Below are positions 1 to 11,522 of a stretch of 64,000 nt of DNA, piece after piece. Both the position numbers and the translations under genes were made by a program. The notes under the pieces were generated by a model. The model was not told the DNA's origin. It did not search any database and saw only the letters and a program-made list of their open reading frames with translations. Where the stretch lies: the NCBI GenBank assembly GCA_028023455.1, contig JAQFVV010000020.1, positions 11,070,385 through 11,134,384 of the forward strand, in the 5' to 3' direction. This DNA is from Epiperipatus broadwayi (lineage: Eukaryota; Onychophora; Udeonychophora; Euonychophora; Peripatidae). How positions within the stretch are numbered: the stretch's first letter is position 1; the number at the start of each line of letters is the position of its first letter.

Positions 1-340
1 CAACAAGTTCTTATTACAATGAAGAAATAGAAAAAAATTATATAAATGTACAAAATGTTTTTGATCTCAATAAACAATATTTTCAAATTGCCACGAGAGA
101 ATTTAATGCTAAAATTGCAAAACAGTAAAAGTTGAAAATATTGTGAGGAAATTTGGCTATGGCAAGGAGAATAAAAAAGGAGAGACTTATAAAATTTGCA
201 GAAAAAGAAAAAAATTACATTATGAATTCTTTTTTTAAGAAAAATGCTAAATAAAAGTGGGCATGGAAATATCCAAATTATGTTCTTCAAGATTATAATA
301 TTCTTAATAGATTCTATATAGAAGTGATGATCAATACATG
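1..340 (+). pseudogene. RTE-like LINE, endonuclease-domain fossil
   Basis: Reading the plus strand through a few frameshifts and stops gives the C-terminal part of an APE-type endonuclease of an RTE-like non-LTR retrotransposon. Recognisable pieces are EEIEKNYINVQNVFDLN, REFNAKIAKQ (equivalent of the GDFNAKIG catalytic motif), KFGYGKENKKGE and MNSFFKKNAK followed by KWAWKYPN. These match the usual order DFNAKIG, YG.RNERGERL, NTFF.K...RKWTW.SP. The enzyme would nick target DNA to prime reverse transcription. The domain stops before its SDHR block, where a Penelope-like fragment begins; the same LINE resumes near 915. The 5' end lies outside the window. It is a dead copy. Confidence 0.7.
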
Positions 341-389
341 TTAATTCTGTAATAAACAATTACTTCCCCAATTGTTAGTAATGATTGTA

Positions 390-912
390 TTGCGCTCTAA
401 CGCAAATTGGTGAAGATATTAAAGTAATAAATACTTATTTGGCATGGCAATTTGGGGATGTGTTCAATCCCATATATTCATAGTCGCCATTGTCGTAAGT
501 GATACAGCACAGTTGTTTTTATATGCAAATCATTTAACTCAACCATTTTTTTGAAATCGCGAAAGAAGTATCGTGTCTATGGATGACATTCAGGTCATTC
601 ACAATGAAATATGCTTCTTTTATTTTCCTTTTAGCATCATTCTTCTCAGAGCACACAATCCTGGCATTGTTGGGTTTGAACTTATGACTAGATGCCTTTT
701 GGTGATCCAAGAATGCTGAACTGCGTTAATTTTTATTCTGTGCTCTTTTATATACATATGTATGTTGAGCCACTTTAGCATTGATAGTAGCCAGAGTTTC
801 ACTATAGTATGTGACATCACAGCCAGCTTGAGGGCAAGTTATTTTGTAGACTACTTGAGGGGTTTGTTCTAGATCGATTTTATCCTGTGCATTGTTAATC
901 GGTCTATTTGTG
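390..912 (-). pseudogene. Penelope-like element GIY-YIG fragment inserted in the LINE
   Basis: On the minus strand from about 908 to 544 one frame reads VVYKITCPQAGCDVTYYSET, then INAKVAQHTYVYKRAQ, a stop, SSAFLDHQKASSHKF, and NARIVCSEKNDAKRKIKEAY. This is the C-terminal GIY-YIG endonuclease domain of a Penelope-like element: VYK.TCP, Y.GET, VAEH near the catalytic centre, and ARI..EKN..KRK.KEA. Only one stop breaks it. About 100-150 bp of presumed 3' UTR follows, sharing the GATTTGCATA and CTATGAATAT motifs with the related copy at 15.0-15.5 kb. It separates the endonuclease and linker parts of the surrounding LINE, so the simplest reading is a nested insertion. Confidence 0.72.
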
Positions 913-914
913 TT

Positions 915-2775
915 AGGTGTTGAAAAACGGGAGATGAAAATTATTTAAAAGACAATTCTAGCAGTTTGTATTCCTAAACTACAGAAATACTCCAATAAAT
1001 TTAAATTAGAAATTGCTAACCACTTTAAGATATTGACACACTTTGAAAATAGTTCAAACTTAATTGAGATCAATAAGAAGATAATTAATATTCTATTAAG
1101 AGATGCAACAAAGATCATTGGCACACAAAAAAAGCAACAATTTTTCAGTAAATTTCCTATTAAGGTAATAAGAATTGAATATCATGGATTCTGCAAAATA
1201 ATGGAAAAGTTGAAACTATTATTTAAAAAAGGGATAACATTATGAATTTAGAAGAAGAATTATACTGTAATAAAGAACAAGAAAACATAATACCTGAATT
1301 CCAATCATGTTAAATGAAGTAATTGAGATATGGAATTAAATCTAAGAAAAAAAAACCTTCAGAAAATGATGGAATTATTATTGATATCTTAAAAGAAGAT
1401 AAAAAATTTGAAAATTGTTGGCAAAATTATTCAGAAAATGTCTAAATGATAAAGCTACTACATCAGATCATAAAAAAAATGCAATAGAAATATTTAAGAC
1501 TAAGTGATAAAGAAAATGTCAGAAAATGCAGATATATCTGTTTTCTAATTATTACAAATTACAGTCCTATCAGTTTCTAAAAATTCTATACACAATCTTT
1601 AGCAAATAATTATAATTCACTTGTAGTGAACTTTGAATACAAATCAACCGAAAAAAATAAACTAGACTTAAAAATGGATTTAACACAATATATCATATTC
1701 ATGAACTGAGAGAAATTATAGAAAGGACCGATGAATTGACATTATGTTTTGAATTTGCAGATTATAAAAAGGCATTTGATTCTGTAAACATTCCTACAAT
1801 GATTGAATTTTTGGACTATCAAGATTTGGATCCAGGATATTATCATATTCTTGAAATGCAATAATAATAGTAGTTAGATTACATGGTAGCACTAAGATCA
1901 ACTCTGATAAGATTTATAACAGAATGATTCCAAAATCTTTTATAGCAGTTTTACAAAAAGTATTTTGTGGATAAAAATGGAAAGCTAAAGGAATAAAATT
2001 ATATGAAGATTTTGCAAATGATGTAATTGCTTTTGCAAATAATGCTACAGAGCTTCAGGAAATATTGTAAAAAATATCAGACAAAAGTAAAAAAAAACAG
2101 GATTAAAGATAAGTACTAAAAAGACAAAATTAATGTCCAAGGTGATTTTCTCAGAAGAAAAAAATAAAGATTATTAATTATGAATTTAAAAAAGTTAACA
2201 ATTACAAATACCATAATCAGACAAAAACATAATGGATAGAAATTAATCATAGAATTAAATTTGGATAGAATGTTTTTGATAGAAGTAACTCAATATTAAA
2301 AGAAAATATGCATATGTGTTTGCAAAAACAAGTTTTAAATAGATGTTTTACTAGTTCCTACATATAGACCAATGACTTTGGCACTTAACATAAGAGCAAT
2401 GCAGATGTCACAGCACTCAATATGGAGAAATGTTTGTTAAAAGTACAAAAGAAGAGACTGAAAGTGAATACTTACATCAGAGAACAAACAGGGATCACTG
2501 AAATAATTAAGTAACTGAAATGGATCTAGGCTAAATATATTTCTAGAAGAGGTGATGATAAATGGCTAGTTGATATCATAAACTCAACACTAAGAGATTA
2601 TATAAGTTCTAGAGGGAGATCACATGTGAGACAAATAGACAAAATAAGAAATTTGTCAATGTGATGTGGAGAAGAGAAATCATGGACAAGAAAAATGGGA
2701 TTGAACTTAGATTTCATTCCTTATTTGATTGATAATGAAGATAATGAATGTAGATATAATAAATCAACATAATTT
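915..2775 (+). pseudogene. RTE-like LINE, linker, reverse transcriptase and C-terminus, fossil
   Basis: This continues the LINE that begins at 1. A linker (ILTHFENSSNLIEINKKI around 1030-1100) is followed by reverse-transcriptase blocks: YSPISFLKILYTIFSK (about 1560-1600), HELREIIERTDELTLCFEFA and DYKKAFDSVNIPTMIEFLDY (about 1700-1825, the A-motif D), KAKGIKLYEDFANDVIAFAN (about 1980-2040, the degraded (Y/F)ADD catalytic box), IEINHRIKFG and the RTE C-terminal signature YIREQTGITEIIK (about 2470). Further C-terminal pieces are ISRRGDDKWLVDIIN and IPYLIDNEDNE, ending at the (GAT)-like tail. Many stops and small indels show it is inactive. The copy is more diverged than those at 7.0 and 52.8 kb. 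Confidence 0.8.
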
Positions 2776-5548
2776 TTTTTTTTTTTTTTGCTTATCAAAA
2801 TGGCAGTTAGAGAGTGTAATTGTTATAATTAATTCCTTGTTTTATATTTTTGTTTTGGATCTATAATAATTATTTTTGTAATTACATACTTTTGTTACTC
2901 AGATTTTCTCATAATACTTTTGAAGGTTGCTCTGTAAAAGATTAATCTTTAAGTAACATACATGTATTATTGATTTTTTGTTATTAATCATACATCTGGT
3001 TGTGATGGTTAAATACCAATGTTTGAATCACGAATGGCTCTAATTCAGTGAATGGACTCAGAATTAAAGTTTCCAGAATTAATTATCAGTGGATTATATA
3101 ATAAAAAACTTGCTTTGTGTTAAATGAATGGAAATGTTTATCAATATACCACCAGTGCAATGAATGTCACATGATCTCTGAAAGAATAACCATATGATTC
3201 CTAACAGCTCTCCACATTACCACCAACACAAAGTCCACAATATCTATTGTCATTAATATTACACTACTAAGAAATACTGATGCAAAATTCTCCATAAAAG
3301 CTAACTTTTGAATTTTTGCAAATTTTTATTTTAAAAAAAAAATGCAATTATATAAAGCACTCTAAAAAAAATGGCCGCCCAAGAATCGTAAAATATATTT
3401 ACTAATTTTAATGGTTTTTGTTTGTTTGTTTATTTATATTTTTATTTGTTTAATTGCATCTTTTTTTTTTGGAAAGAATATAATTAAAGTTATGTTGCTA
3501 CAGCATAATTCATGATTTCCCTGTATATTTTTATTATTCTATACTTGGTATTGCCGAATGTAAATATTTAATGCTTTATTCATAAGATCACCATAAATTG
3601 AACAAAGTTTAAACCAAAACTAGATTAAAAAACATCTTAATCTAGAAGAAAAAAACTGTGATTTCTCTTTGTAAATTCCCCATCAATACTGCAGTCCCAA
3701 AGAACAATAGAAAGTTATAAATAATGATAATATTTGAATGTTTGCTAAAACAAGCTGATATAAAAAAATATATTAAAAACTAAAATAATAATTGGACGGC
3801 TTATTGCTTGAAAGTTGGAGGACTGGACATAAGAGAGATGGGCGGCAATTTGAGGATCTTTAGCTATAGAGTTCACACTTTATCACTCTACTAAACCACA
3901 CAGGGAACTAATAAAAACTGAAAGATATTTATGGATTAATAATTTTTTTTGTAAATACATTTTGTAATAATGTTTTCTTTTCACAGTACCCAAATATTAA
4001 AAAAATAATAATTTGATGATATAATTGTCTTTATTTTGCATGCATAAACACTTTTAAAAAATACTTGTACAATTTAAAAGGAAAAAAAATGAACAGAGAA
4101 AAAAATTATTTACATATAATGCAAATAAACTTTAATCAAAAAAATAGCATATAACTTAACTTGAAAGCATTGTGTATAGAACTGCTTGTGGTTGCTTACA
4201 TAAATTTCTCTTTTGAAAAATATAATTTGTAATCTGTTTTATACATGCACATCTATGTGCAAATGCATACATTGAATTTCTATACAAATAAAAATTATAA
4301 ACTGATTTAAATAAAAAAAAAAACTATCATGCAAAAAACACATAAACTGGTTCACATCATCATCATCATTAGCAATTACTTATAAATGAATATAATTATT
4401 ATTAACTCTAGAAGAAAAAAAAGTAATCAGAATTGTTGTGTATGCATTTAAATAGCGAAATGGGGTTACACAAAGACAGTGCACGAACATAACGAATAAT
4501 ATTAACATTTCATGACAATCCTATGTGAATGAAATCAAAGAAAAAATATAGAAAACTTGAGTAAATAAGATGATGACACAAAGGAAATAACAAGACCAGG
4601 AGATACTCTGGTCAGATTTAATATATTATTTATTGTTCCATTATCTTCTACTAAGATCATCTGGTAATCATCTTATATATAGTTTTCTGTGTAAATTGTA
4701 AAATTTATTATTTCAAATTAGGGAGAAAAACATTAATGTAATTTCTCCAATGCCTATCAAAATTTATCTATACCAGTTTTCCCCTTTCTGTATGCAAATT
4801 ATTTTATCCTAAATTTAAAATCATTTTTCATGCATTGAACAATGAAAAAATTTCCCATTAAATAGCCAATCTCTATGAAAATCCTACTGCAATGATGTTA
4901 TACATCTTTATATCTTTATTTTGCATTCCCAATGTACTTTTATCTAAATCAGTTGTGATACTGAAAACCACAGCTACAGTTCTGTAATAAAATTCATCAG
5001 ATACATATTTAAGTCTTTTTTTTTTTAAAGTTTATTCTCACATACATTTATCTTTCACCATCTATCCATTTCTATATTTATTTTTATATCTATAAATTTG
5101 TCTCTAGATATTAAATAATCAAATGATTTGTCATTTGAGAGTTTATCAGAAATTCAACCATAGAAGTGACCCAGCTAAGGATTCTATCTCGGGATCTGCA
5201 TTAAACTAAGCTGGGCAAAAATAGTAAATAGTTTATTGTTCAAAAACCTTTGAGCATTGCAGTAACTAAACTAAAGCTGTAATCTATGGACCATGACATC
5301 CAGATTGTGCCTTCCTACCAGTGCAGTAGCAGATTGATAGATATTAATGATGAGCTAGCTTCTTGTGATAGACTTAATGTAATAGACTTGAGAGTTAAAG
5401 GTACAAAAATTGAGAATTAATCTGCCACTTCTGTCCCAAACATCAGCTATTCAATTATTTATTTTTTAAATGACAGGCCAATAGTATAGTTATAAGAAGT
5501 TTGATGGCAAACAAAATCTTTTATCTAAATTAGCAATTATATATTTAT
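2776..5548. other. AT-rich interval without recognisable genes
   Basis: Mostly A/T homopolymers and short runs, with no ORF, domain or RNA gene that I can support. The only pattern noticed is a tRNA-like repeat fragment near 3825-3915, listed separately. Confidence 0.6.
3825..3915 (-). repeat. Dispersed tRNA-like repeat (family D) copy
   Basis: The plus strand ends with TTTATCACTCTACTAAACCA then CACAGGGAA. On the minus strand this reads as a tRNA-like 5' part, GTGTGGTTTAGTAGAGTGA, resembling an A box and D arm. Related sequence occurs at 54,545-54,600 (also CCACACAGGGAA) and, with a clear B box, at 28,545-28,612. It is probably a decayed tRNA-derived SINE; only the shared core is certain. 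Confidence 0.4.
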
Positions 5549-5650
5549 TAGTAAGCTTGTGGTTAAGACCTGTAGAGGTCCATACCATCGCATTTTCAAG
5601 CGCACACTCTTGAGGTTTATTGCCTTAGTAAATATTACTAAATTAGCAAT
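5549..5650 (-). repeat. Dispersed about 100-bp repeat, family C
   Basis: A sequence of about 95-100 bp shared with 34,905-35,004 and 38,876-38,979 (plus strand there). Common parts include GTAAGCTTGTGGTTAAGACC, the hairpin GACCTGTAGAGGTC, GCATTTTCAA and TATTGCCTTAGTAAATATTA. No coding content. The three copies have similar ends, so this is a short mobile unit of unknown class. Confidence 0.6.
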
Positions 5651-6998
5651 GGAGGACAATGAATGAAAGGATCAAATTAATTCAAGTCGAATCTTGTGGG
5701 GAAAAAAATATTCAAAATATAAAATATCCAATTCTTAAACATTTCAATTTAATGCTTTTTTTTTTTTTTGCTTACTTATTTTGACTGATGTACCTATTTC
5801 CTTAAGTTTGAATAAAAAATATCATTAGTCACCAGTTATACCAAAAACAGGGCAAAAAGATTCAAATTTATAAGAATAATTATGATTAAATAGATTTTAG
5901 TGTCTCAATTAGCAAACTGAGGGAATCCTTATAAGAGAATTGACGAATTATTATATGAATATAAAATATCACAATGATCGCATATTTCTATAACATTCTA
6001 TTTTTTATAGATTTAGTAGCTAGTCTTATCGAGTATTCTTGTTTTTAGTAACTGCTATTACAATTATCCTTAGCCTTGTTTTATTTATTCTACTGCCTTT
6101 TTGAAGATTAAAAACATCAACTATTGTTATTTTTCTTAATAGCTTTTGTCCCTGTTTCTGTATTAGCACACATCTCACTAATTCATTATCAATTCCTAAT
6201 GGAAATAATAATCAAAGTTTGAAGTAGATTATTATTAAGCTGCCAAAAGACGCGTCATAAGCGATCTGATTGTACAATGCTTTTATTTAGATGCCTCCAC
6301 GCCCATTTTCTTCTTAGATTCTCTCTCTCTCTCAAAAAAAAAAAATCATTTATAATTTTTTTTCTCAGTAACTCCCAGAGGTTTATTGCCCTTTCTTTTT
6401 TCTATCTATAAAAGTTTATTCATTAAATTTTGATCTTTCTAACTATTTCCAATTCTAATAACAAAATCTTATTATTTCAATCATTGTTTAATACATTTAA
6501 AAACTATGTGCATTTGTACAAAAATCTTCCATTTCTTTATCAAACTAAAAACTTAAAAAGAATTCATCTTCTAGTAAATTGAATGCAAACTTATTCATTT
6601 TGTCTCACTTTAATATCATTCACTCATCTTTTATTTTTAATAATCTTCACTCCACATACATTTATGTCACCATAGTAAAGTATATGTTCACTTTTCAAAC
6701 TAACTGTTTATTTTGCCTTCTAGTTTCTAAAGTTAGAAAGTCCTGCTTAGAATAGGAGCATTCTTCCAATCTTTCTTCAATTATAGTTATCCACAACTGT
6801 AGATAAAGCCATAATTAATTAACAGCCAAAGACAGGTTCTTATCATCAATCCTATCTTTATTTGCCAATTGTTGCCTTGACTTTTCTTGCCTCTCGTAGG
6901 TTAATATCCATATACAGACTGATATTACATTGAATCTATCTTTAATCAAAAAACCAGCCTAAAATCCGACAAAGAAATCTGGATTTATAAACTGCCAA
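5651..6998. other. No recognisable feature
   Basis: AT-rich DNA with short homopolymers and a (TC)n stretch around 6322-6334. Nothing coding, no structured RNA and no repeat that I can match elsewhere in the window. Confidence 0.5.
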
Positions 6999-7630
6999 TT
7001 CATCATCATCAACCATTATCAATCCACTGCAGGATGAAGGTCTCTCCAAGTTTAATCTATCTTCTCCGATCTTTAGCTTCTCTTCTCCACAACACCCCTG
7101 CACATTTTCTTATTTCATCCATCCATCTCACATGTGGTCTCTTTCTCTCTTGGAATCCAGTTTAAAATTTCAATTGTCCATCTATTATCATCTCTTCTAG
7201 CAATATGTCCACCCCAACTCCATTTCAATCTTTTAATTTTTTCAATAAGGTCAGTATCACCTGTTTGTTGTCTTACCCATACATTGCGTTTTCGATCTCT
7301 TCTTGTTACTCCCAACATACACCTCTCCATACTTCTTTTGTGGTCTGAAGTCTCTGTATTGCTCTTCTATTAAGTGTCCAAGTCTCAGATCTATAAGTAA
7401 GAACTGGTAAAACACATTTGTTAAAAACCATCCTTTTCAAACACATAGGCATATTTCCTTTTAGTATCAAGTTATTTCTAACAAAAGCACTCCAACCAAG
7501 TTTAATTCTATGATTAATTTCCTCCATTATGTTTCCATCTGTATTAATAATCTGACCAAGGTATTTGTAACTGTTACCTTCTTCTAATTCTTCATAAAAC
7601 TTCCAATTATTACACATTAATTTCACTAGT
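6999..7630 (-). pseudogene. RTE-like LINE 3' end, 5'-truncated copy
   Basis: Two overlapping minus-strand frames cover the last part of an RTE-like reverse transcriptase protein. The first (7626-7306) contains KYLGQIINTDGNIMEEINHR and VLPVLTYRSETWTL, the usual post-catalytic region. The second (7330-7115) contains MLGVTRRDRKRNVWVRQQTG, LIEKIKRLKWSWGGHIARRD and DNRWTIEILNWIPRE, the conserved RTE C-terminus (F52C9.6-type). One frameshift joins them near 7310. The element ends in a (GAT)n tail seen on the plus strand as CATCATCATCAACCATTATC near 7000. It starts abruptly near 7630, typical of incomplete target-primed reverse transcription. It is among the best preserved LINE copies in the window. 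Confidence 0.88.
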
Positions 7631-9399
7631 GCTTAGATTATGGCTTCTAAGACAAATGCCATTACTGTCTAGATCTATTACTGTTTATCTCTAAAGATTG
7701 TGATCGATATATTGTTGAAAAAACTGTTAATTACTAGAATAGCAAACACTTTAAAGAGGAATATCAACATTGAAAATAAAGTGCTGATTATCAGGAATAA
7801 GGTGTTTATGAGAAAAGGAAATTGTTTATTCTTTAAAGTTTGAGTAAGAATACTAGCAACAAAACCACGAGTACTGTATTTATAATAAAAAAAACACGAT
7901 GGAAGTTTAGGAAAAGGTCCATGCAAAACTTTTATTGCGTATTCATTCATTAGTTTAGAAAAGCGGAGTATCTGACAATCAGTACTAGATACACCAATAA
8001 TATAGAATTTTATCAATTTATTTTTTTTAAAAATATGTGAATAAAAACAAGCCCTCAAAAATATTTAGTCATTATCAATAAATTATTATTAGTCAAGTCG
8101 AAAAAAAAGTATAAAATTCCTGATCTCTCTCCATTAATAATTTAAAAAATCAGCTTCAAAAAAATAGTAAAATATGGGTTTCCAATAACACAATCTTTTC
8201 AAAAAGTAATAAAAACAAGTAACAGAGCTAAAAGTAAATGCATTCTTTTTAAAATGTTGCTAAAATTCAATAGAAAAATTTAAGTAATCTGTGTGTGTAA
8301 TATATAAACAAACACATTACTTAACATTACGACAGTCAATTAATTATATTAGAGCAGTACCTACACCATTTTTTTTAAATATTTTTGCAACTTTTGCATT
8401 AGACATCGTCCAAAAAATCTCTTCTTCACCTTTAAAAGGTGATTCAGATTTCGATTAGTGTTGGTTCAAACTACTGCCTTCAAATGCTGACGAAAACTGT
8501 AGCATAAATGTATGTTTTTTTCCCTTTAAATGGTCTATAAAATATATCTAAGTAATAATATTTAATCTTTAGCAATAGGTAATTAACAAACACTATTATC
8601 CTGACTAAAACTAAATTCTTAAATAGAGCTTATGCTCGATTTCACTAAATAATTTTATTTTAACTGATAGTAAAAAAGTAAAACAATCTTTAATTAGTCC
8701 AATGCATAGTAAAAGTCTTCAAAATCTACTTCTCCTTAAAAAAGCAATGAAAGAAAAACATAATTCCCAAGACTTATATGATAGTGAGAGGACTTTAGTA
8801 TTTTACTATTTTTGTTTTGCTCACTACAAAAAACCTTTTTGTAAAAAAACCAATAATTAGATAATTAACGAGTTTGGAGACAGCTACATGGAAAAAAAAA
8901 AATCCAAATACTCCATATTCCACACATCATCCAAAACAATCTTCTCCAAACTTTTTTGGCTTTCTTCAAATATGCAAAGCTAGTTATTCCCAAATTCTTT
9001 TTTCTAGTCTTTATTTGCATGTAAGTTATTGCAAGTTGCGATGTCAAATTATATTATTATTACAATAAATCTACCATGAGCTTAATTTCTATGAAGAATC
9101 TGTTTAAAGAAACAACATGAACATTAATAAGAAAATACATTAAAAAAAAACAATATGTGAATTGATAATATGTTCATTCCTTCATCTATGTATTTCATTA
9201 TAGATCCTTGGTTATTATCCATACCTTGTAGAGTAATCTGAAACCTCTGAATTTGTTTTTGGTTAAATATCAAACTGATAGAACTAAAGGTAGTGTCATC
9301 ATTAAAAGAATTAAAGAACTGAAATAAAACTTGGTTTGACATAAGTGCTAACTTAAGAAATGGGCAATAGAAGTCTTTAACAGAATCTTAAAAGATTGC
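7631..9399. other. No recognisable feature
   Basis: AT-rich DNA. The minus-strand frame of 126 codons at 8058-7678 is low complexity and resembles nothing I recognise; I do not call it a gene. No repeat shared with other parts of the window was seen. Confidence 0.5.
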
Positions 9400-9566
9400 A
9401 AAAGATCTAAAAAAAGATGACATATGAGATGGACGGATGGAATAAGGAAATTGCTAGTGGACTATGAAGATAAGAAGCTGAGGATTGGAGCAACTGGATT
9501 AAAATTGGAGAGTGCTTCATCTAGCAATAGACTGATAATGGTTGACAATGATGATGATGATTCAGC
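9400..9566 (+). pseudogene. RTE-like LINE extreme 3' end
   Basis: The plus strand reads MRWTDGIRKLLVDYEDKKLR, then LESASSSNRLIMVDNDDDDS. This matches the end of the LINE protein (RWMDEIRK, then G..F.LQWMDNG) followed by the (GAT)n tail at 9546-9561. Only about 165 bp of element survive. Confidence 0.7.
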
Positions 9567-9600
9567 TTTTCAAAAATATCAATGCCATCATTTAAAATAT

Positions 9601-9691
9601 ACAAAAGATATTTAAGTAGTGTCAATACTCCCCATACAATACTGCCACCTAGTGCAGACTATATTAATCAATAGATGTCAGAAGATTTGTG
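9601..9691 (-). mobile_element. 5'-truncated family B retroposon with target-site duplication
   Basis: Body of 91 bp containing the family B 3' part (plus strand ACTCCCCATACAATACTGCC and ATTAATCAATAGATG). It is flanked by a perfect 12-bp direct repeat, CATTTAAAATAT, at 9589-9600 and 9692-9703. In family B orientation (minus strand) the hammerhead region is missing, so this is a 5'-truncated insertion. It sits directly behind the LINE tail of 9400-9566. Confidence 0.65.
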
Positions 9692-9767
9692 CATTTAAAA
9701 TATTTTTTAGATTTGAAATGTTCATTGATTTAGGATGTAAACATATTGTGGAGATCACTTCTAGGAA

Positions 9768-10445
9768 AATTAGCTTCAAATGTGTCTTAGCAGTGGTATT
9801 ATTAGGAAAAATAAGAATCCCACTGATAGATCCTGAGGCTAAACCACTTTTTCATTCTATTGTTCAATAATAGCTTTTTATCATAGATTTAATCTCTAAT
9901 TAAATCTATGACAAAACTTACTGAACAAGAATAAAAAAGTGGTTTCACCTCAGAAACTATCAGAAGCGACTGATAATTTTCTTAGCAACATCATTGCTAA
10001 AATATATTTTTAGAATTAAATCTATGAATAGAAAAACTATTAGTGGTTTAGCCTTAGGAATTTATCAGTGGCGATTGATAAAACACATTTAAAGCTAATA
10101 GATATAGAAATGATCCAACACTTTAATTTGTCCGGGCAACTACCCGCACTGACCTCTTGACCACCAATGCAAGACACACTTTAATTTGTTTACATCATAA
10201 AGCCCAAAAAATTTCAAATCTCACATATATATGGGGAGATGAAATATTCACCGGATGTTAAGAGTTGTGATCTGAATCAAAAGATGTCCCAAAGAGATCT
10301 TTTATTTCTAATTAAACCTATGATAAAAAAAAAAACTACTATTAGTGAACAATAAGTTAAAAAGTGAATTAGCCTTTAAAACTACCAGTCGTGACAGATA
10401 GTTTCCTTAGCAATATCACTGCCAAAATGAGTTTGAAGCTAATTT
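9768..10445. repeat. Cluster of about 105-bp repeats, one inverted
   Basis: Four versions of a unit recur. One is inverted (about 9768-9870) and three are direct (about 9920-10000, 10,036-10,100 and 10,335-10,445). Shared landmarks in the direct orientation are GAACAA, AAAAAGTGGTTTAGCCT, ACTATCAGTGGCGACTGAT, CTTAGCAA, CACTGC and TTTGAAGCTAA. Between the first two lies a perfect hairpin at 9881-9911 (arms TCATAGATTTAAT and ATTAAATCTATGA, loop CTCTA). The class is unknown; it could be a degraded fold-back element or satellite-like monomers. Confidence 0.55.
10132..10175 (-). mobile_element. Mini SINE insertion lacking anticodon arm and 3' half
   Basis: A 44-bp body is flanked by a perfect 14-bp direct repeat, ACACTTTAATTTGT (10,118-10,131 and 10,176-10,189). 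On the minus strand it begins GTCTTGCATTGGTGGTCAAG like the 5' end of the full SINE at 59.4 kb. It then skips the anticodon arm and ends at GTTGCCCGG, with no T-arm, acceptor 3' strand or A tail. Retroposition is clear from the flanking duplication. Confidence 0.75.
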
Positions 10446-11522
10446 ACATAATTTGCTTATATGACATATTCATATATGTAAGGGAGTGCATATTATTAGG
10501 ATAGGGTTTCAAGAGGACATTATCTTGATAACACTTATCATATTTAAAATTAGTTCCTTTTTATGGTAATTTTCATATGATGCAACCCTTGAGAAGCAGA
10601 TTTGTTAATTCCAATAAATCTCTTGGCAATGAGCATTGAGATTAAGCAATTTAATTTTTTTTTTATTGCAGCACAGCAGTAGTATGCCATTACTTCAGAC
10701 CATTTATGTAAAAAACAACAAGCCTTTTCAATAAATAGCCTATTGCAGGACCATGTTTCTGCAATAGTGTCTCATAGATAATTCACGAAGAAGTCATTTC
10801 TCACCAAACCCACGAACTGCTGAGTGGTAAAGGGTCTAAGTAGTTTTTACTTACTAGCTAAAGATAGCTAAATACTAATTTTCTGAGTAATAGTCAATGG
10901 TTAGCTAGATTGCTATGGACCAGCCTGAGAAAAAGTTTTGACTAGAATTTCATTTGGCTCATATTCGAACCCCAGATCATAGGCATCTCAGGCACATGAG
11001 CGGCTTTTCCTGCATCATCCATAACTATAATATAAATTAAGCTTCATATTTGTTTATGAATAATTATGTATATAACCCAATATTTTTAATTGCATTTGTA
11101 GTTAATCATTAATTTTCACAGCTATTTGTCATTGTGCAAATTCGTTTTTTTTTCCCTCTTACATATAATAAATCAGTTTTAACAATATAATTTTAACACG
11201 TTTCTTATTTCTAATGTCTTATAAATTAATCTCTTTATTACAAAACAATAACAGTCATAATAAATGCTGTTTGCAAATTGACTCTGGATTATTATCTTCC
11301 TTTACGCTAATGACGATAATGAAGTGTAGGCTTTGTTTCATTTCTTAGATTTCAAGTTAGTAATCCCAGAAAATTATTCAATTATTTTTTAATATACTGT
11401 ACTTTAATTTTATAAACCTGTACAAAACAACTATACATTAGCAAGCATAATCAGTAAACAAAACTTATAATATATGAGTTTGCAAGTATGTGCACATTTA
11501 TATACAGCACATATACGTGTGA
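10446..11522. other. AT-rich interval; possible tRNA-like remnant near 10,960
   Basis: No gene was recognised. On the minus strand around 11,010-10,955 a B-box-like GGGTTCGAATAT is preceded by GATGCCTATGATCTG and GCCGCTCATGTGCC, suggesting a decayed tRNA-derived repeat. No A box or folding could be assigned with confidence. Confidence 0.35.

Noticed and set aside
7678-8058. 126-codon minus-strand frame with hydrophobic stretches
   Set aside because: Hydrophobicity follows from T-rich codons; no recognisable family, start context or neighbouring exon.
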